Shown here: in pieces, positions 1-11,900 of the stretch
Layout of the letters: each line of letters starts with the position of its first letter
Position numbering within the stretch: position 1 is the stretch's first letter
Source: Gryganskiella cystojenkinii
Lineage: Eukaryota; Mortierellomycota; Mortierellomycetes; Mortierellales; Mortierellaceae
Length of the DNA stretch: 64,000 nt
Direction: 5' to 3'
Assembly (NCBI GenBank): GCA_015852425.1
Contig: JAAAIG010000005.1
Location: 451-64,450 of the forward strand
Notes under the pieces: generated by a model
Told to the model about the DNA's origin: nothing
The model's input: only the letters and a program-made list of their open reading frames with translations
The model's database searches: none
Translations under genes and position numbers: made by a program

Positions 1-64
1 ACCCCTCTTTGTTTTGCGTTCAGCAATTGGCGCTAACAAAAATGGCTATTATGTTATATTATAG

Positions 65-1701
65 CCATTGTCGCTATGATGATCATGGTGGCGATCCGAT
101 GGGATCTTGTCTATACGACTTTTATGCCTCAATACTACTATCTCTGGGTCTGGCTCGCATCTGGATTAACAGGAGCCCTACTTTCATTCCGCTTTTGGGA
201 TCTCGGTGTAACTTTTGCAGGAGCATTTGGAGGATTCGCGGTCGCGATGAGTATCGTTGCCGCTGCAAACCTCGCCTTTTCGAACGCAGGTCGATACGTG
301 ATCCTCTGTGTCCTGATCCTTGGTGGCGCCGCCGTGGCGACATTTTACGAGCGCATGTTCATCATCCTAGCGACCAGTTTCGGAGGCGCCTACATGTTCA
401 TGTTTGGTGTGGATCAATTCTCCCAGGTCGGATACCGCGAGATGATTGTCATCTTTGATTTCACGGGCAAGACCCTGGTCTATCATCCTAACAAATATGT
501 CTACATTATGCTGGGTGCTTCTTTGATCCTGGCCGGGTTCGGGATCGCATGGGAACTTTGGCACCATGAAACACCCTTTTTGGTCGATCGTAAGGAATTG
601 TTCAGAATCTATGGACGACCCTTCGGAAAGCGACCCTCGAAGTTAATCGGAGAAAGGATGCATCATCACTTGAAAACCAAAGGATGGTATGCGTATTTGC
701 GAAGCGGGGCCTGTTTACAACGCTGGACTATCGAGGATGTCCTCTATGAGGATGATAGCAGCGCGTTTGAGACTGGCCATATAACTCCGACAACAACATC
801 AGCACCTTTTCCGGCGACAGAACCTATCCCGCAGGCAAGTGAATATCCTCCAACGACAACCCCTTCACCCTCAAATCTCGATCCTGCAAAAAAGAGCGCG
901 AAAACGCCAGGTACCGACACTGGTGAGGTGCCTCTTAAGTCTGCACCGTTGGACGACGACGGTAGCGATTCAAAAGGACCCACAACACCCAACACCAACC
1001 CCGCAAATGACGCAATATCTGAACCTCCCGATGACGGTAACAACAGTGATAATACTGCGATAACGCACGAATCTGGGATCGCCACTGAAACAAAGAGTCC
1101 CACGGGCACAACGACAAACATTACCCAAACCACATCCTCTTCCTCCTCATCATCAACCACCGTAACTGAACCAGTCACGACGACTACCTCGACAACAACA
1201 ACCGTTGCATCAGCGGAGCATACAAATTTATCTGCTAAGGTCGAGAGCCACAACATATTTGGGGTGCATTTACCATTTCTACCCCATCCAAGCGTCGCAG
1301 AAAACAGTCACCATCATCGACCATGGTCACCACGCCATCCATTGTTTTCTCCGCATCTGGGCACGCGCACAATGGAACTTGTTGATATGGTGACAGAGGA
1401 CATGTCATCTGGTAACACCATCCCACGACAGTACATTGTCCATGCTCCCACGTCTGCGCTTGCAGTCACTCCGCTCGCAGCCACTCCGCCCTTGACCTCG
1501 ACATCATCAGCACCTAATCTCCCTTTGGCCCCTCAAGAGACACTTCACATATTTGAGTTTTCAGAGAACACTGTCGCTTCGACCGAGCACGCATCCCAAG
1601 TTTCTGAGAGCTTCACTATTGAAGAAGAAGATGAAGAAGAAGACCAAGAAGATCAGCAGGTGGTTGAAGAGCAAGATGCAAGGTCTACTCGAGCGGGGTA
1701 G
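65..1701 (+). CDS. TM198-like (DUF4203) membrane protein, 3' exon
   Basis: This is the last exon of a gene that starts left of the window. A branch-point-like CGCTAAC at about 31-37 and an acceptor ending TATAG at 64 set the exon start, and the frame then runs open to the TAG at 1701. The first about 170 codons encode closely spaced hydrophobic segments (for example around YYLWVWLASGLTGALL, VTFAGAFGGFAVAM, YVILCVLILGG and YVYIMLGASLILAGFG), resembling the TM7S3/TM198-like DUF4203 domain of polytopic membrane proteins. The remaining about 370 residues form a Ser/Thr/Pro-rich, presumably disordered tail that ends in an acidic Glu/Asp run just before the stop. The family assignment rests on my reading of the transmembrane pattern. 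The molecular function in fungi is unknown to me; it may sit in the plasma membrane or an internal membrane. A 170-codon antisense ORF (744-1256) is a shadow of the Thr/Ser-rich tail. Confidence 0.65.
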
Positions 1702-2693
1702 ATAAGCCCAGATGGGATGATGATCGGGAAGTAAGAGCGAAAGGGAAAGAGGCACGAACTGTATAGGTGTATGATGTCAAGTAGTTTCCCATTTTTTTAC
1801 TTTCATTTTAGCCTTTTGTGCTTTTTTGTTGTATTGTACTCCCAACATTTTCTCCACATATCGAGTCTTGCGAGCGCCCTCTATTTTTTTCATCAAGAAG
1901 GAGAAGGCCAATGCTCCCCTTGAAGAAAAAAAAGAAAACAAAGATAAGGGTCTTGGTCCGTTTGTCAACCACTCATAATTCGCAACGCTTAATTACTCAA
2001 TAATATTCTCCCATTTATTCCACCTCAAGAAAGATACTTAGCTCTTTTTTTCTGTTTTCTGTTGGCTAACCTTTTTTCTTCTTGTGTCCATGGAAAGGAA
2101 GGAGGTTGAAAAAAACGCGAAAGTCTTGAACCTTGGACGGATTATGATTTGCTACCCTGTCCTTGATCGTCTGTCTTTTCTCTTAAAGGCGGAGAGAAAA
2201 AGAAAAAAAAATAAAATAAAGGAAGGGGTTGCCAAACATTCATTTGAAAACGAGTGACTATGGGTGCAGAAAAATAAATTATGATATTTTTTTTACTTGG
2301 AAAATTTCTTTGTATGAAACGAGAAGTTGACCACCTGTCCGTGGGCACACAGAAAAATAAGAGATTTTTCTTCCCCCGCTGGTGTCAGTTCATTTCGTTG
2401 CTTCTTTCGCTTCCTTTCTTTCTCTCCTCATCGCATCCAAGACCTCTCTTTCTTGTTCCCCACATTTCCTTTATCCCTCCTTCTCCACACCCTTTTTTTT
2501 TGTTTATTTCTGAAGCATCGCATCATATCACCACTATTTTATTTGTTCACGCCTCCTGCACCCCTTCACTCCCAATCCTTTTTTCCCAACAGGCACATCA
2601 CACTTTTCCTCGCCAGCCTTTAAATCTACATATCGGTTCGGGTTCGGCGACTCTGTCCCATAACTTTTTGCCGTCGTTCAAGGCTGATTAACG
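1702..2693. other. Intergenic: 3' UTR and GATA-gene promoter region
   Basis: No gene is visible. The left part is A/T-rich 3'-flanking sequence of the TM198-like gene. The right part (about 2380-2640) is a strongly pyrimidine-rich tract just upstream of the GATA factor start, typical of fungal promoters/5' UTRs. Small ORFs here are low-complexity Phe/Ser/Pro translations of the CT tract. Confidence 0.5.
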
Positions 2694-5600
2694 ATGGCGC
2701 CTACCACGTCGACAGCTACGTCTATCCCTACACACTCCCACTCAGTAACCCCAGCCACAGCTTCCTCGTCTTCGACCAATTTTGGAACTCGCAAGGTTGA
2801 ACCCCTTGTGTTCTTACCGAGGCGATCCCTTGTCCCCGAATCCATGCTCTCGCCCTTGATTGAATTCCCAAAGCCAAGCCCTTCAACCACGACGTCATCC
2901 TCGACCAAATCCTCAAAAGCCTCTTCACCCGAGGTAGCTCCATCGCCACTTTCAGTATCCTCTCGATCCAAGAACCCTACATACTCTTCATCAAGACCAA
3001 ATGCCCACTCAAATCGACCGTTCGAGGAGGAACAAGAGGAGGAGGATGGTATGATCGAGGTGGACGATCCGTCCACTGATCAAAACTGTAAAGTCGAAAG
3101 TGCTGATCGGAAAAAGAGCGCTGGTGGCAGAGGTGGCAGTGGCATACATCAACACCCCCACCAACGGAAACAGAAACTAAAGCTTGACAACTGCAGGGAA
3201 GGGGGAGAGGATCAGGGCAAGAACGGAGACACATCTTCATTCCAACTGCGGAAGGAGGATCCGTTGGCGGCCCAGGTCTGGTGGCTCTACACGAAGGCCA
3301 AGGATACATTGCCGGATGGCCGTCGGTTGGAAAACTTGACCTGGCGTATGATGGGTATGACGTTGCTCCAAAAAAAGGATTTCATGGATCTCTTCAACCA
3401 CCGAAGCAATATCTGTAACACCAACCAGAACGACGACAGCAGTGAAAGTGGGGGCAATACCAGCGACAGCAGTACTAGCAGCACCAGTTCCAGTCAAAGT
3501 GGTCACCGTCGTCGTCGTCGTCTTCGTCATGACCAGGACAACATTAGCCGAAAAAGCAACAACAACGGCAAGAGCCACAATATATCAGCTTCACCATCAA
3601 CAAAAGGCAGGCGTCATGGTCATCAGGGAACTCAGTTTCATGCAAGGTTCGTCTCCTTTCAAAATTGTGTTCATCAAACATTCGTTTTTATTCTCCTACC
3701 TACACCACTTTCTTGCTCTTTTTTACCGCTCAGAGCAGGGTTGGTTTGGGCTTATCTGTTTTCAAAGCGCGCACTTTGTGTTTCCCTCTTTTCGTTCTTT
3801 CTTGTGTTTTAGATGGCTGGTTCGCTTTTCTGAATGGGGAAAGAGTGCGGTGCGAAAGCAGGGCTTTCGGAAAAGGAAAGTAAAAAAACGAAAGATAACT
3901 AGCGGGGATACCATTGGGGGAAACATCACTTAAACCAATTGAGTGTGTACGCATTGGTTCTGGGGGGTTTTTTCGGATGTACGTACTTCTTCACAAGTAG
4001 CCGTTTCGTCATCCACCTTTGCGGCTTTGTATTACATCCACCATGGCAAGACGCCAAGATCCCCTCTTCTCTTCTCATCTTACCTTCTCACAAGGCTCAC
4101 ACACTCACATTAGTACACTCGCACAAAAGAGCAAACAAACAAACAAAAGCAAACAAGAAAGGGGGAAAGGGCCGCATTTTGGCATTTGCCCAGTCGAGAG
4201 AGAGGACTTGCAACACATGGTCTTTGTTTTGGTGCCGTTTTTTTCTTCTCTTTTTTTTCCCTCGGTCCCTGAGCAAACAGAGTCTAATGCTCCGTGTGCA
4301 AAAGGTTCACAAAAAAAGTCTGTGTGCAAGAACAGAGCGAAGCTTGGGGACTGTTTTTCAGTTTGTGGCTCTTAACGCGTGCAGAAAATGACAGAGATAA
4401 CAAATGAAAACAATAACAAAGAAAAAGTGTGGGGTGTGAGGGTGCGTGGCGTCCATGGGCGAGAGCGATACCAAAAAGTAAACATAAACAAAGCATCACC
4501 GATAAGAACGTTGGGCGAAGGCGAGACAAAATAATATGGCCAGAATAGAGTGGACTTTTAATTCGAATTGCCGATCGAGTGTCACTAAGGGTCCGGACTA
4601 TTACTATACTGGAAGAAAAGGAGATGGTGAGGGGTAGGCGACTCAAAAGAAGCTGATATCTCTGAAAGGTGACTGGGCAGTAGAAATAGAGTTTGACCAA
4701 AAAGGGCTTATTTTTGTCTTGGATACTCAAACCCATTATCTTCCACGGGGCTATCTTTCTCTTTGACACACTTTTCTAATTTTGTATTGCCGTGCAGGTA
4801 CTTCCCTGCTGATGCTGCACCTCCTCACTATCTCATCTTCATGGGAGAACTCTCTCTCTTCTATCTCTTCTTCCTCATTTTCCTCTTTGGGCAAAGCGGT
4901 TCAACTGTCCACCTCCTACCGTCTGTCTCTCTCTCTCTTTCAGTTTTGCACGCATAGTGTTCTCTTTTACATGTACCCAGTTCTTGGACCCCTTCTTCCT
5001 AGAACATTTGTTGCTATAAGGAACTCTAATTTAATCGACCCGAGTGGCTAACGTTTGTGAATATTCTTTCTCCTCTTCTCTTTTGTGCCAAACTCTACAT
5101 TTGAATCAAAAAGTCTTAGTTCAGACACCGAACCAAGAATCCATGGACAAAATGATGGCTCTCAACTATGTGACCGCGATATGGGATCTACCACAACGAC
5201 AATCCATTCGTCTTCCCCAGTTGGTCAGGGATCAATAGCGGTTAGTCAGGGATCAGCAGCTGTTACGGCAACGACGACGGGTCAATGGGCCGCTTCGTCC
5301 TCTACCTCTCAAGGTATATCGGCGGTCGACAGAAAGATGGACATGTGTTGGCAAACCACTCAACAGCAGGCGCTCCCGACTTTTGCGCCTGTTCCACAAC
5401 AACAACAGGACCGCCAACAGCAACAGCAGGACGACGAATTGTTCCAGTTGGCTGAGGATATTGATGCGATCCTGACGTCCGAGTACACGATGAACCCACC
5501 CCAGCCGGCTACCTCAACGTCACGTTCATCTCAACAACAACAACAAGAACGTACCCACTTTTCCTCCGATGTCAAGGACGAGAATATGCAAGAGTCGCCT

Positions 5601-7574
5601 TCGAGGCAATTTCATTTCTCGTGGACCGAGAGTTGTACGGACAGCGCGTCCAATTATAATAATGAGGCGAGAGGACAGCGTGGCCACCAGGTCACCGTCG
5701 ATGATGCCACTGCTGCTGACACAGAGTCTGCGACGGACTCGGAAACGGAACTGGAGGTCGGCGATGATGACGAGGACTCACATGATGAAGTGGGAGACGA
5801 GAATGAGACACCGCCACCCCCACCCACAGAATGTACACACTGTCACACTCAGACGACACCTTTGTGGAGAAGAGATGCCGAGGGTCTTCCGCTTTGCAAC
5901 GCCTGTGGTCTGTTCTTAAAGCTGCATGGTCGTGTCCGACCCTTAAGTCTGAAATCAGACGTGATCAGGAAACGAAACCGAGGCGGGTTGAACTCCAAGG
6001 CAAACCAGCAACTCCAGCAACACTCGAGCAAGAACAAGTCCAGGGCTGATGATTCCTCTTCTTCTCTGACCAAAAGAGATCAGGAGATCGATGGGGATAA
6101 CGGCAGCAAGGCGAAACGATGGAGCAGTCGGATGCAAAAGAAATCGACTCGACAGAACCGACCCTCCCCGACCAAGGCCGGAAAGCGTAGGTTGCCCTCT
6201 ATGACAACAGCACCGATCAGTATCGAGGATGGACCTAGTCAAACAACAACATTGCAACAAAAGGGTCCTGCCATCGGATACTTTTCACCCTCACCGCCAC
6301 CCTCGGCGTCCTTGACACTGCCTACGCCGCCGCCACCACCTCCTCCTCAGCCTTTGTCATTGTCAACCGTCGTCCACACTTCTCCCAAACGGCAACGCAG
6401 AGACTCGACAGACTCGACAGATATACCTGAGCTAGGATCTGGACCTTCACCAGCAGCACCACCGGTATCGTCCTCGACCTCTCAGTCGATCCAACCCCCA
6501 TCTCCCCTGTGTGCTCCGATAGGAAACCGTAGCATGGATGGTAGTAATGATGCATTCTTTGGTGGTGCATTTGACCCGAGGTCGTTTCCGGACATGGATT
6601 ATGCTAGTGTTGCAGCAGCGGCAGCGGCTGCGATCGCTTCAGGAGTGCCATCTTCAGCGGCTGCTCCAACGGTACGGATACCACCTCAGTTTCAGCTACT
6701 GCAACAGCAACAACAACCTCAGCAGCAGCAGCAGCAGCAGCAACAACAACAACCTCCGTTTCATTTATACCCTGACTTACTCATGCTGCAGGAACAACAA
6801 CAACATCAGCAGCACCTCCAGCAGCTGCAACAGCAACGTCAGCAGCAACAACTTCACCTCATGGCTTACCTCTCGAGACAGCAACAGGCACTTTATCAGG
6901 AGAACGGTTCTTCTCTCATCAACAACGGATTTTTTAATATTAACAACAGCACCGGTATCAACAACAACCCTAATACGCATAATAATGCCAGCATCAACAA
7001 CAGCAACGTCCTTATTCATAACAACCATAGCCATGTCGACCTGAACTCGCTCGCCTCGGCTTACTTTGCGACTCAACAGCAACAACAACAGCAGCAGCAA
7101 ATGCAGAGTGACAACCTGTGGAACACTCCGGTGCCGATCATTGGCACAACGAGTCACTTAAACAACAACAATAGTCCCATCTCTATGGCGGCCATGTTTT
7201 CCAATCGGATGCCATCCATCGGATCGAACAATAATGGCAGTGGTGGTGACGGTGGTATGCCCTTGTTCTGGAGCCCACCTTCCTTTGATCCTTCCTCGAG
7301 CAACAACAGCAACAACAGCAACAACGATAATAACAATGCCAGTCCTGTCTCGACGGCAGCGGCCGTTTCGATCCTCGGTCCGCGAGGAGTTGTTAATACC
7401 GGCAGGCACAACAACAACATGTACAACCAAATGACGCCGGCTTCTTCCTCGACCACGACGGCGACCACTCCTTCGTCCACGATGCCTTTATTACCGTTGT
7501 CAGAGGTACTTCCGTTTAGTGTCGAAAACGATTATGCTAGGTTACTGGACCAACTTCGAGATCGAATCTCATAA
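2694..7574 (+). CDS. GATA zinc-finger transcription factor, AreA/NIT2/Gat1-like
   Basis: The model has two exons, 2694-3646 and 5120-7574. The splice donor is GCAAG/GTTCGT and the acceptor TCTTAG; phase is preserved and gives about 1135 residues. Exon 1 carries a DUF1752-type motif near residues 189-223 ([20 protein letters not shown]), which in fungi sits N-terminal in nitrogen-regulatory GATA factors. Exon 2 encodes one GATA finger, C-X2-C-X17-C-X2-C ([14 protein letters not shown], then [20 protein letters not shown]), near residues 556-605, with the usual basic tail. An acidic stretch precedes the finger; Pro-rich, poly-Gln, poly-Ala and Asn-rich tracts follow. It probably binds HGATAR sites in the nucleus and controls nitrogen-source use; this is inferred from the family. 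Motif order strongly supports one gene, but the 1.47-kb intron is long and an extra exon near 4798 cannot be excluded. If that intron is wrong, these would be two neighbouring genes. Confidence 0.75.
3647..5119 (+). other. Proposed long intron of the GATA factor gene
   Basis: This 1473-nt stretch separates the DUF1752 exon from the GATA-finger exon. It contains T-rich and CT-rich tracts and no ORF with recognisable similarity. A second candidate acceptor (CGTGCAG at 4797) with a TTCTAAT branch point about 20 nt upstream keeps phase with exon 1 and could open an extra or alternative exon of up to about 160 nt. The minus-strand ORF at 4284-4769 shows no family features. Confidence 0.45.
6700..6752 (+). 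repeat. CAG/CAA trinucleotide repeat (poly-Gln)
   Basis: Mixed CAG and CAA codons encode a glutamine run interrupted by one proline in the GATA factor. Further shorter CAR tracts lie at about 6791-6850 and 7075-7100. Such tracts are length-variable in fungal transcription factors. Confidence 0.9.
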
Positions 7575-7599
7575 AAAGACCTAAGAGAAGGACGACGCA

Positions 7600-7621
7600 T
7601 TTTTTTTTTTTTTTTTTTTTT
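7600..7621. repeat. T22 homopolymer between convergent genes
   Basis: A run of 22 T lies 26 nt after the GATA factor stop, in the 267-nt gap between the convergent 3' ends of the GATA and C2H2 genes. It is prone to sequencing error and may act as a T-rich 3'-end element. Confidence 0.8.
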
Positions 7622-7841
7622 GGACGACCATGGGTAGAAGGTGTGGTGTAAAGAGGGGCGGCATACGCGCGCTCTCTCTTAGTTTATTAACGAGTTTGAA
7701 AAGGACAAGTGAAGGACGTGCGGACCAAACAAAAAGTCTGAATTAGAAAGGAAATGAAAATAAGGTGAACAAGAGAGGTGATAAAAATACGATTACAGGT
7801 GTAAAAAAAATGAGACTATTCGATCAAAAAGAAAGGTAGAT

Positions 7842-10800
7842 TCAATAAGCAGAGGACGGTTCCTGGTAAGAGTGACGCTGCATTTGCTGTCGGTGTTGAT
7901 GTTGCTGTTGTTGTTGATGATGATCATATTGCTGCTGCAAGTAATTATCACTGTGGTGGTTTTGCTGGAAAGAGTATCCACCAGTGATACCAGAGTTATG
8001 CCGTCCTGCTCCTTCATCCACGTTGATGTCCATTGACCGGTGAAGGGGATGATTCTGGTAGTGCTGTTGTTGATGATAAAGAGTCTGTGGTGCTTGTTGA
8101 CGCTGATGGTCAAGATGTCGAAGCTGCTGTTGCTGTTGTTTCCAATGAGACTTGTTCATCAGTTGTCGTTGGTGTGTCTTGATATGTTGAGCTAATGAAG
8201 AAAATAAAATGGGTCGAAAAATTAATGAAAGAAACGTGGGAAGGTTGATTAATTAGAATAATCGCAGAGCAGAGGTTCATAAAACTGCCAAGAAAAGAAA
8301 AGACAAGAAAAAACATCGAAGTAGACTTACAGAGGTTGTCGGAACGAGAGAACCTCTTGTTGCATCCTGGAGTCGTACAGGCAAAAGGCCGTTCGAGCGT
8401 ATGGGTCTTGATATGGCGCTTCAGATGCTCCAGTCGTTTAAACCGTTTCAGACAACCAGGGACTGTACAACTGTGATTCTTGGTTGAGGACAAGGGTCGA
8501 GCTCGACCCTGCACAGCATGGGGGTGGTAAAGATGACCCTGTTGCGATGCTGTCGGCGGCAGATAGGATCCAGGTTGCTGGAATCGTGATGGTTGAGGGT
8601 GTGAGTACGACTCATCAGGGTAGAAGTGCGGTTGGCCATACTGTTGCCGTTGCTGCTGTTGCTGATGGTAGGCTGATCCAGCCGAGCCTGGGATGGCAGA
8701 AACACAGGAGCCTGACCAAACTGACGGCGGTGGTGACATTATCGAAGACGATAATGACGAGAGGGTCGCGACCGAAGAGCCATAACCTGAGAACGAATGC
8801 CGGTGTGGATAGTCGTTGATACTGTTACCGCTACTCGAGGACGGAAATGAGGAGGGTCGATCGCCAAAAACCCCTGAAGTGGCGCTCGCACTGGCCTTAG
8901 TGATGCTGCCCACACCTCCTCCACCGCTGCTGCTACTCAAGAACGGCAAGTTTCCCTCAGAATGACTCCGAGTAGCCAACGAAGGAGGAGGAGGTGACGA
9001 TCTCTGATGCTGCTGTTGTTGTTCCCGTTGCTCCAGCTTCATTTTCTTGGTGCGGATGGATTCCTCAGACGGATCCACACCATTATTGGAATCGAAATCG
9101 CAAGAGTCTGCATCCATCGTGGCGCCTGGAACAAAATGTGATGGGAACATGGACGCTTGACCACTCTCTATCACCATCCCTTCGTCGTCGTCCTCGCCCT
9201 CATGAACGTCATCGTCACTATCATTCTCGTGACCACTATCTCCACCTTCTTTTCTCGCTTCTCTAATATTCTTCTTTTGGTCACAGTCTTTCCGATCGAG
9301 TTGCTGTGGAGACTCGCCATTCGGGTTCGGGTTCGACTCATCGTGACCAGAGCCGAGAATTACCAACGACCGTGGATGGCCCGGTCTCTCCTCACCTCCG
9401 TCAGCGCTATCAACATTGGCACTCTCAGTACTGAATCGTCTCTTGGATTCGATGGAATGCCCTAGATCAAGATCGTCATGTCGTTGCCGATGCTGTTGAC
9501 GTTGATCCTGATGAGAAGAGAGGTGTGATTGCTTTTGACGAGACGACGGGAAGAGCTGAAGGGCTTCAGTCTTGATGTTGTGCTGGTTATGAAGCTCCGC
9601 GTCATTGGGATTGTTTGAGACGGCCTTCAAGTCGAATTTGATTGAACTGTACGTGGTGTCCTCGCCACCTGCGACAGTGCTCTCTTTCAGTGATCCCGAT
9701 GATACCTTCGAGTCGACAGTCATCGGTGCATCCAAGGGATGTAATCCCGAAGAACTATGCTGGTGTTGACTCATCGATAGACCGAAAGCCGCTGAAGAGG
9801 ATAAAGACGGCGGTTGTTTGGGGCCACAAGGACTGCCATTCTTTTCATTAGCAGGATCAGGTCCAAAAGAGCTCCTTGGCAACCTCATAGGACCTGTACG
9901 ATCAATCATTTCCAGACGAAAGAAATGAAGAGGCGAGTGGTCAGTCACTGATAAAGAGGCAGGGTTGCTATCAATCATGTGTTATTTGCGGATCAAATTT
10001 TTTACCAGAAGTAACCTCGTCACGTTCATGCTGATCTAGATTTGAAACATTCGGTAAGGACGCCCGAGGATAGGAAATTGGGGCAGGATGGAACGAAGAG
10101 GACGATGGCGAGGAACTAGGGTATCCTGCAATACTGTGTCGATGATCTGTCAAGGGCGGAGAGAACCCCAGTGGCCTATCTTCATAGCGACCACTACTAC
10201 CACTACCCCCGTTGTTGTTACTCGTCGAACTGATCATATCTGCCATAGTAGAATTCAACGACGACGTGGAGGCCGCCATGAACCCCATGGGGTCCATCAA
10301 CGACATCATATGTTGTTTTTGTTGCTGCTGCTGCTGCTGGTGTCGATCCAATTTCCGCAGATGCATCGATGATTTCTTGGTATGAGTTCTTAGATGGGCC
10401 GAAAAGTTGTCTGAGCGACTAAATGTTTTTTCACAACCCTGAAATTCACAGATGAATGGCCGCTCTTTTGTATGGACCAACATATGGCGTTTGAGATGTT
10501 CGAACCGTTTAAAGCTCCAACCACAGTGCGGAAATTTGCAAGGGTGTTTGTTACCGCTGCCACCGTTAGTGCCCGCATGATGCGCGTATTCTTCCCCAGG
10601 GTAGAGAGAGTGAGCGTGACGATGCGAAACCGAGGATACCGAGCTGGCGTTGGAGGAAATAGAGTTGTTGCGATGCTTGTTTTCCGAAAGCGTGAATTCA
10701 TCGTCGTCGTTAAGGTAACCATACGGGTATTTTTGTGCATGGTTAGCGTGGTAAGAATGAGGTTGATCGTAGTCTTGAGGGTAATGCTGCTGCGGTTGAG

Positions 10801-11323
10801 TAGGATGGGAATAGTCCCCACCATCGTAAGTTGAGCCAGACGCCACGACAAAGGGTCCATGGTGGGCTCCATTCTCAGTCTCATAGTATTCTGGACCTGG
10901 ATGAGCCATCGTCGCCGGGTTTGTTGCGGGTCGGTTCTGATCATGGTAGTCGAATCCGGTGTGAGGGGGGAGTGAAGAAGTCGGTGGCGATGGAGGAGGA
11001 ACGTCTACTTGTAGCTGCTGCTGTTGTAGTCGATGGTATGATGACTCATCATTATTAGCGTTACTATGGCGTGATAGTTCTGAATCCTGATGATGATGGG
11101 GGTGGTTCTGACCTTGCCAAGCAGGAGTATCACCGTTGCGATGTTGCGGTTGCTGTAAAAGTTGGTGACGATGTTCAGAATCTAAAAGATACCCAGAGTA
11201 GAGGTCCTGTTGACTCAACCGCCGCTCCCCTGTGGGCAACATTTGCCGATCCATCATCGAGCCGGATACTGTTGGCAGCATCGGTAATGAGTTTCGTCGA
11301 GATTGTTCGGCTATTGGAGCCAT
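7842..11323 (-). CDS. C2H2 transcription factor with two separate two-finger modules
   Basis: I join three exons: 11323-10006, 9947-8331 and 8191-7842, giving 1094 residues. The 58-nt intron (9948-10005: GTAAAA donor, TTTATCAG acceptor) and the 139-nt intron (GTAAGT donor, CATTAG acceptor) both keep frame. Module 1 (about residues 262-315) and module 2 (about 933-988) each hold two C-X4-C-X12-H-X3-H fingers with a TKERPF/TLERPF linker; the second intron falls inside the fourth finger, after SRSDNL. The modules share about 32 of 56 positions by eye. The rest is Gln-, His- and Ser-rich low complexity with acidic patches. The [11 protein letters not shown] and FSRSDN signatures resemble Ste12-C2H2 or Msn2-like fungal regulators, but I cannot name an orthologue. 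The alternative is two genes, but the downstream ATG at 9978 overlaps the upstream ORF's stop (9971), leaving no room for a promoter. An alternative first exon lies at 11852-11900. Confidence 0.7.
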
Positions 11324-11851
11324 TTCAGTTGTTTTTTTTTTCAATTTGGGTGGGAGAAACGAAAGAACATAACCAAAAAAAATATTGATGGAAATTCTTA
11401 TTAATTATTCTCTGTGCAGTTTGAAGAACGGACCCTTTCCTGCTTCTTTAAATACCGCAGCGTGGGAGGGAGGAAGAAGGAAGAAGAACAGAGGAACACA
11501 GACGTAAATAAAAAGAGGCAAAAAAAAAAGGTGGGACGTGCATCCTTCAGGGGCATTGCATCAAATAGGGGAGGAAAATGTGCAAAGAGAAAATCGAAGC
11601 TGAGGAATAAAGAGAACGAAATGTGTTGAAGGAGTTGGGGTTGCAGGCAGGGGTAAAGTGAAAAGGGCAAGGGGGGTTTATTCAAGTATGAAGCAGAATC
11701 CAAAAAGAGCGGATTAATATCAAAGTGGACGAGAGGGGAAGGAGGGAACGAGAGGGGTCTGGTTTACCAGGGGTGCAATGAAGAAATGAGGTCTAAGAAG
11801 CTTAAAACATTCCTGGCAAGTTTGAGTGTGTAAGTGCTTACTGAATCTTAC

Positions 11852-11900
11852 CGGTAAAATGAGAAACCGCAGGAGCAAAAGGCTCTGGTGACGCAGCCAT
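11852..11900 (-). other. Candidate alternative first coding exon of the C2H2 gene
   Basis: On the minus strand an ATG at 11900 opens 16 codons and one base (MAASPEPFAPAVSHFT) ending at a strong donor, ACCG/GTAAGATT. An acceptor CCAATAG ending at 11311 would join it in frame to the C2H2 ORF a few codons after the ATG at 11323, giving a 1106-residue product. The acceptor lies just inside the alternative start, so the two models are mutually exclusive transcripts or only one is real. Confidence 0.4.

Noticed and set aside
744..1256. 170-codon antisense ORF rich in Val
   Set aside because: It mirrors the Thr/Ser/Pro codons of the TM198-like tail on the other strand; no start context, splice signals or domain.
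4284..4769. 161-codon minus-strand ORF in the GATA intron
   Set aside because: Hydrophobic/Ser-rich reading of T/C-rich DNA, no motif, and it conflicts with the intron that joins two clearly related domains.
9971..9978. Two separate overlapping C2H2 genes
   Set aside because: An 8-nt overlap of stop and start leaves no promoter or terminator, and a 58-nt intron joins the frames; kept as the alternative in the feature text.
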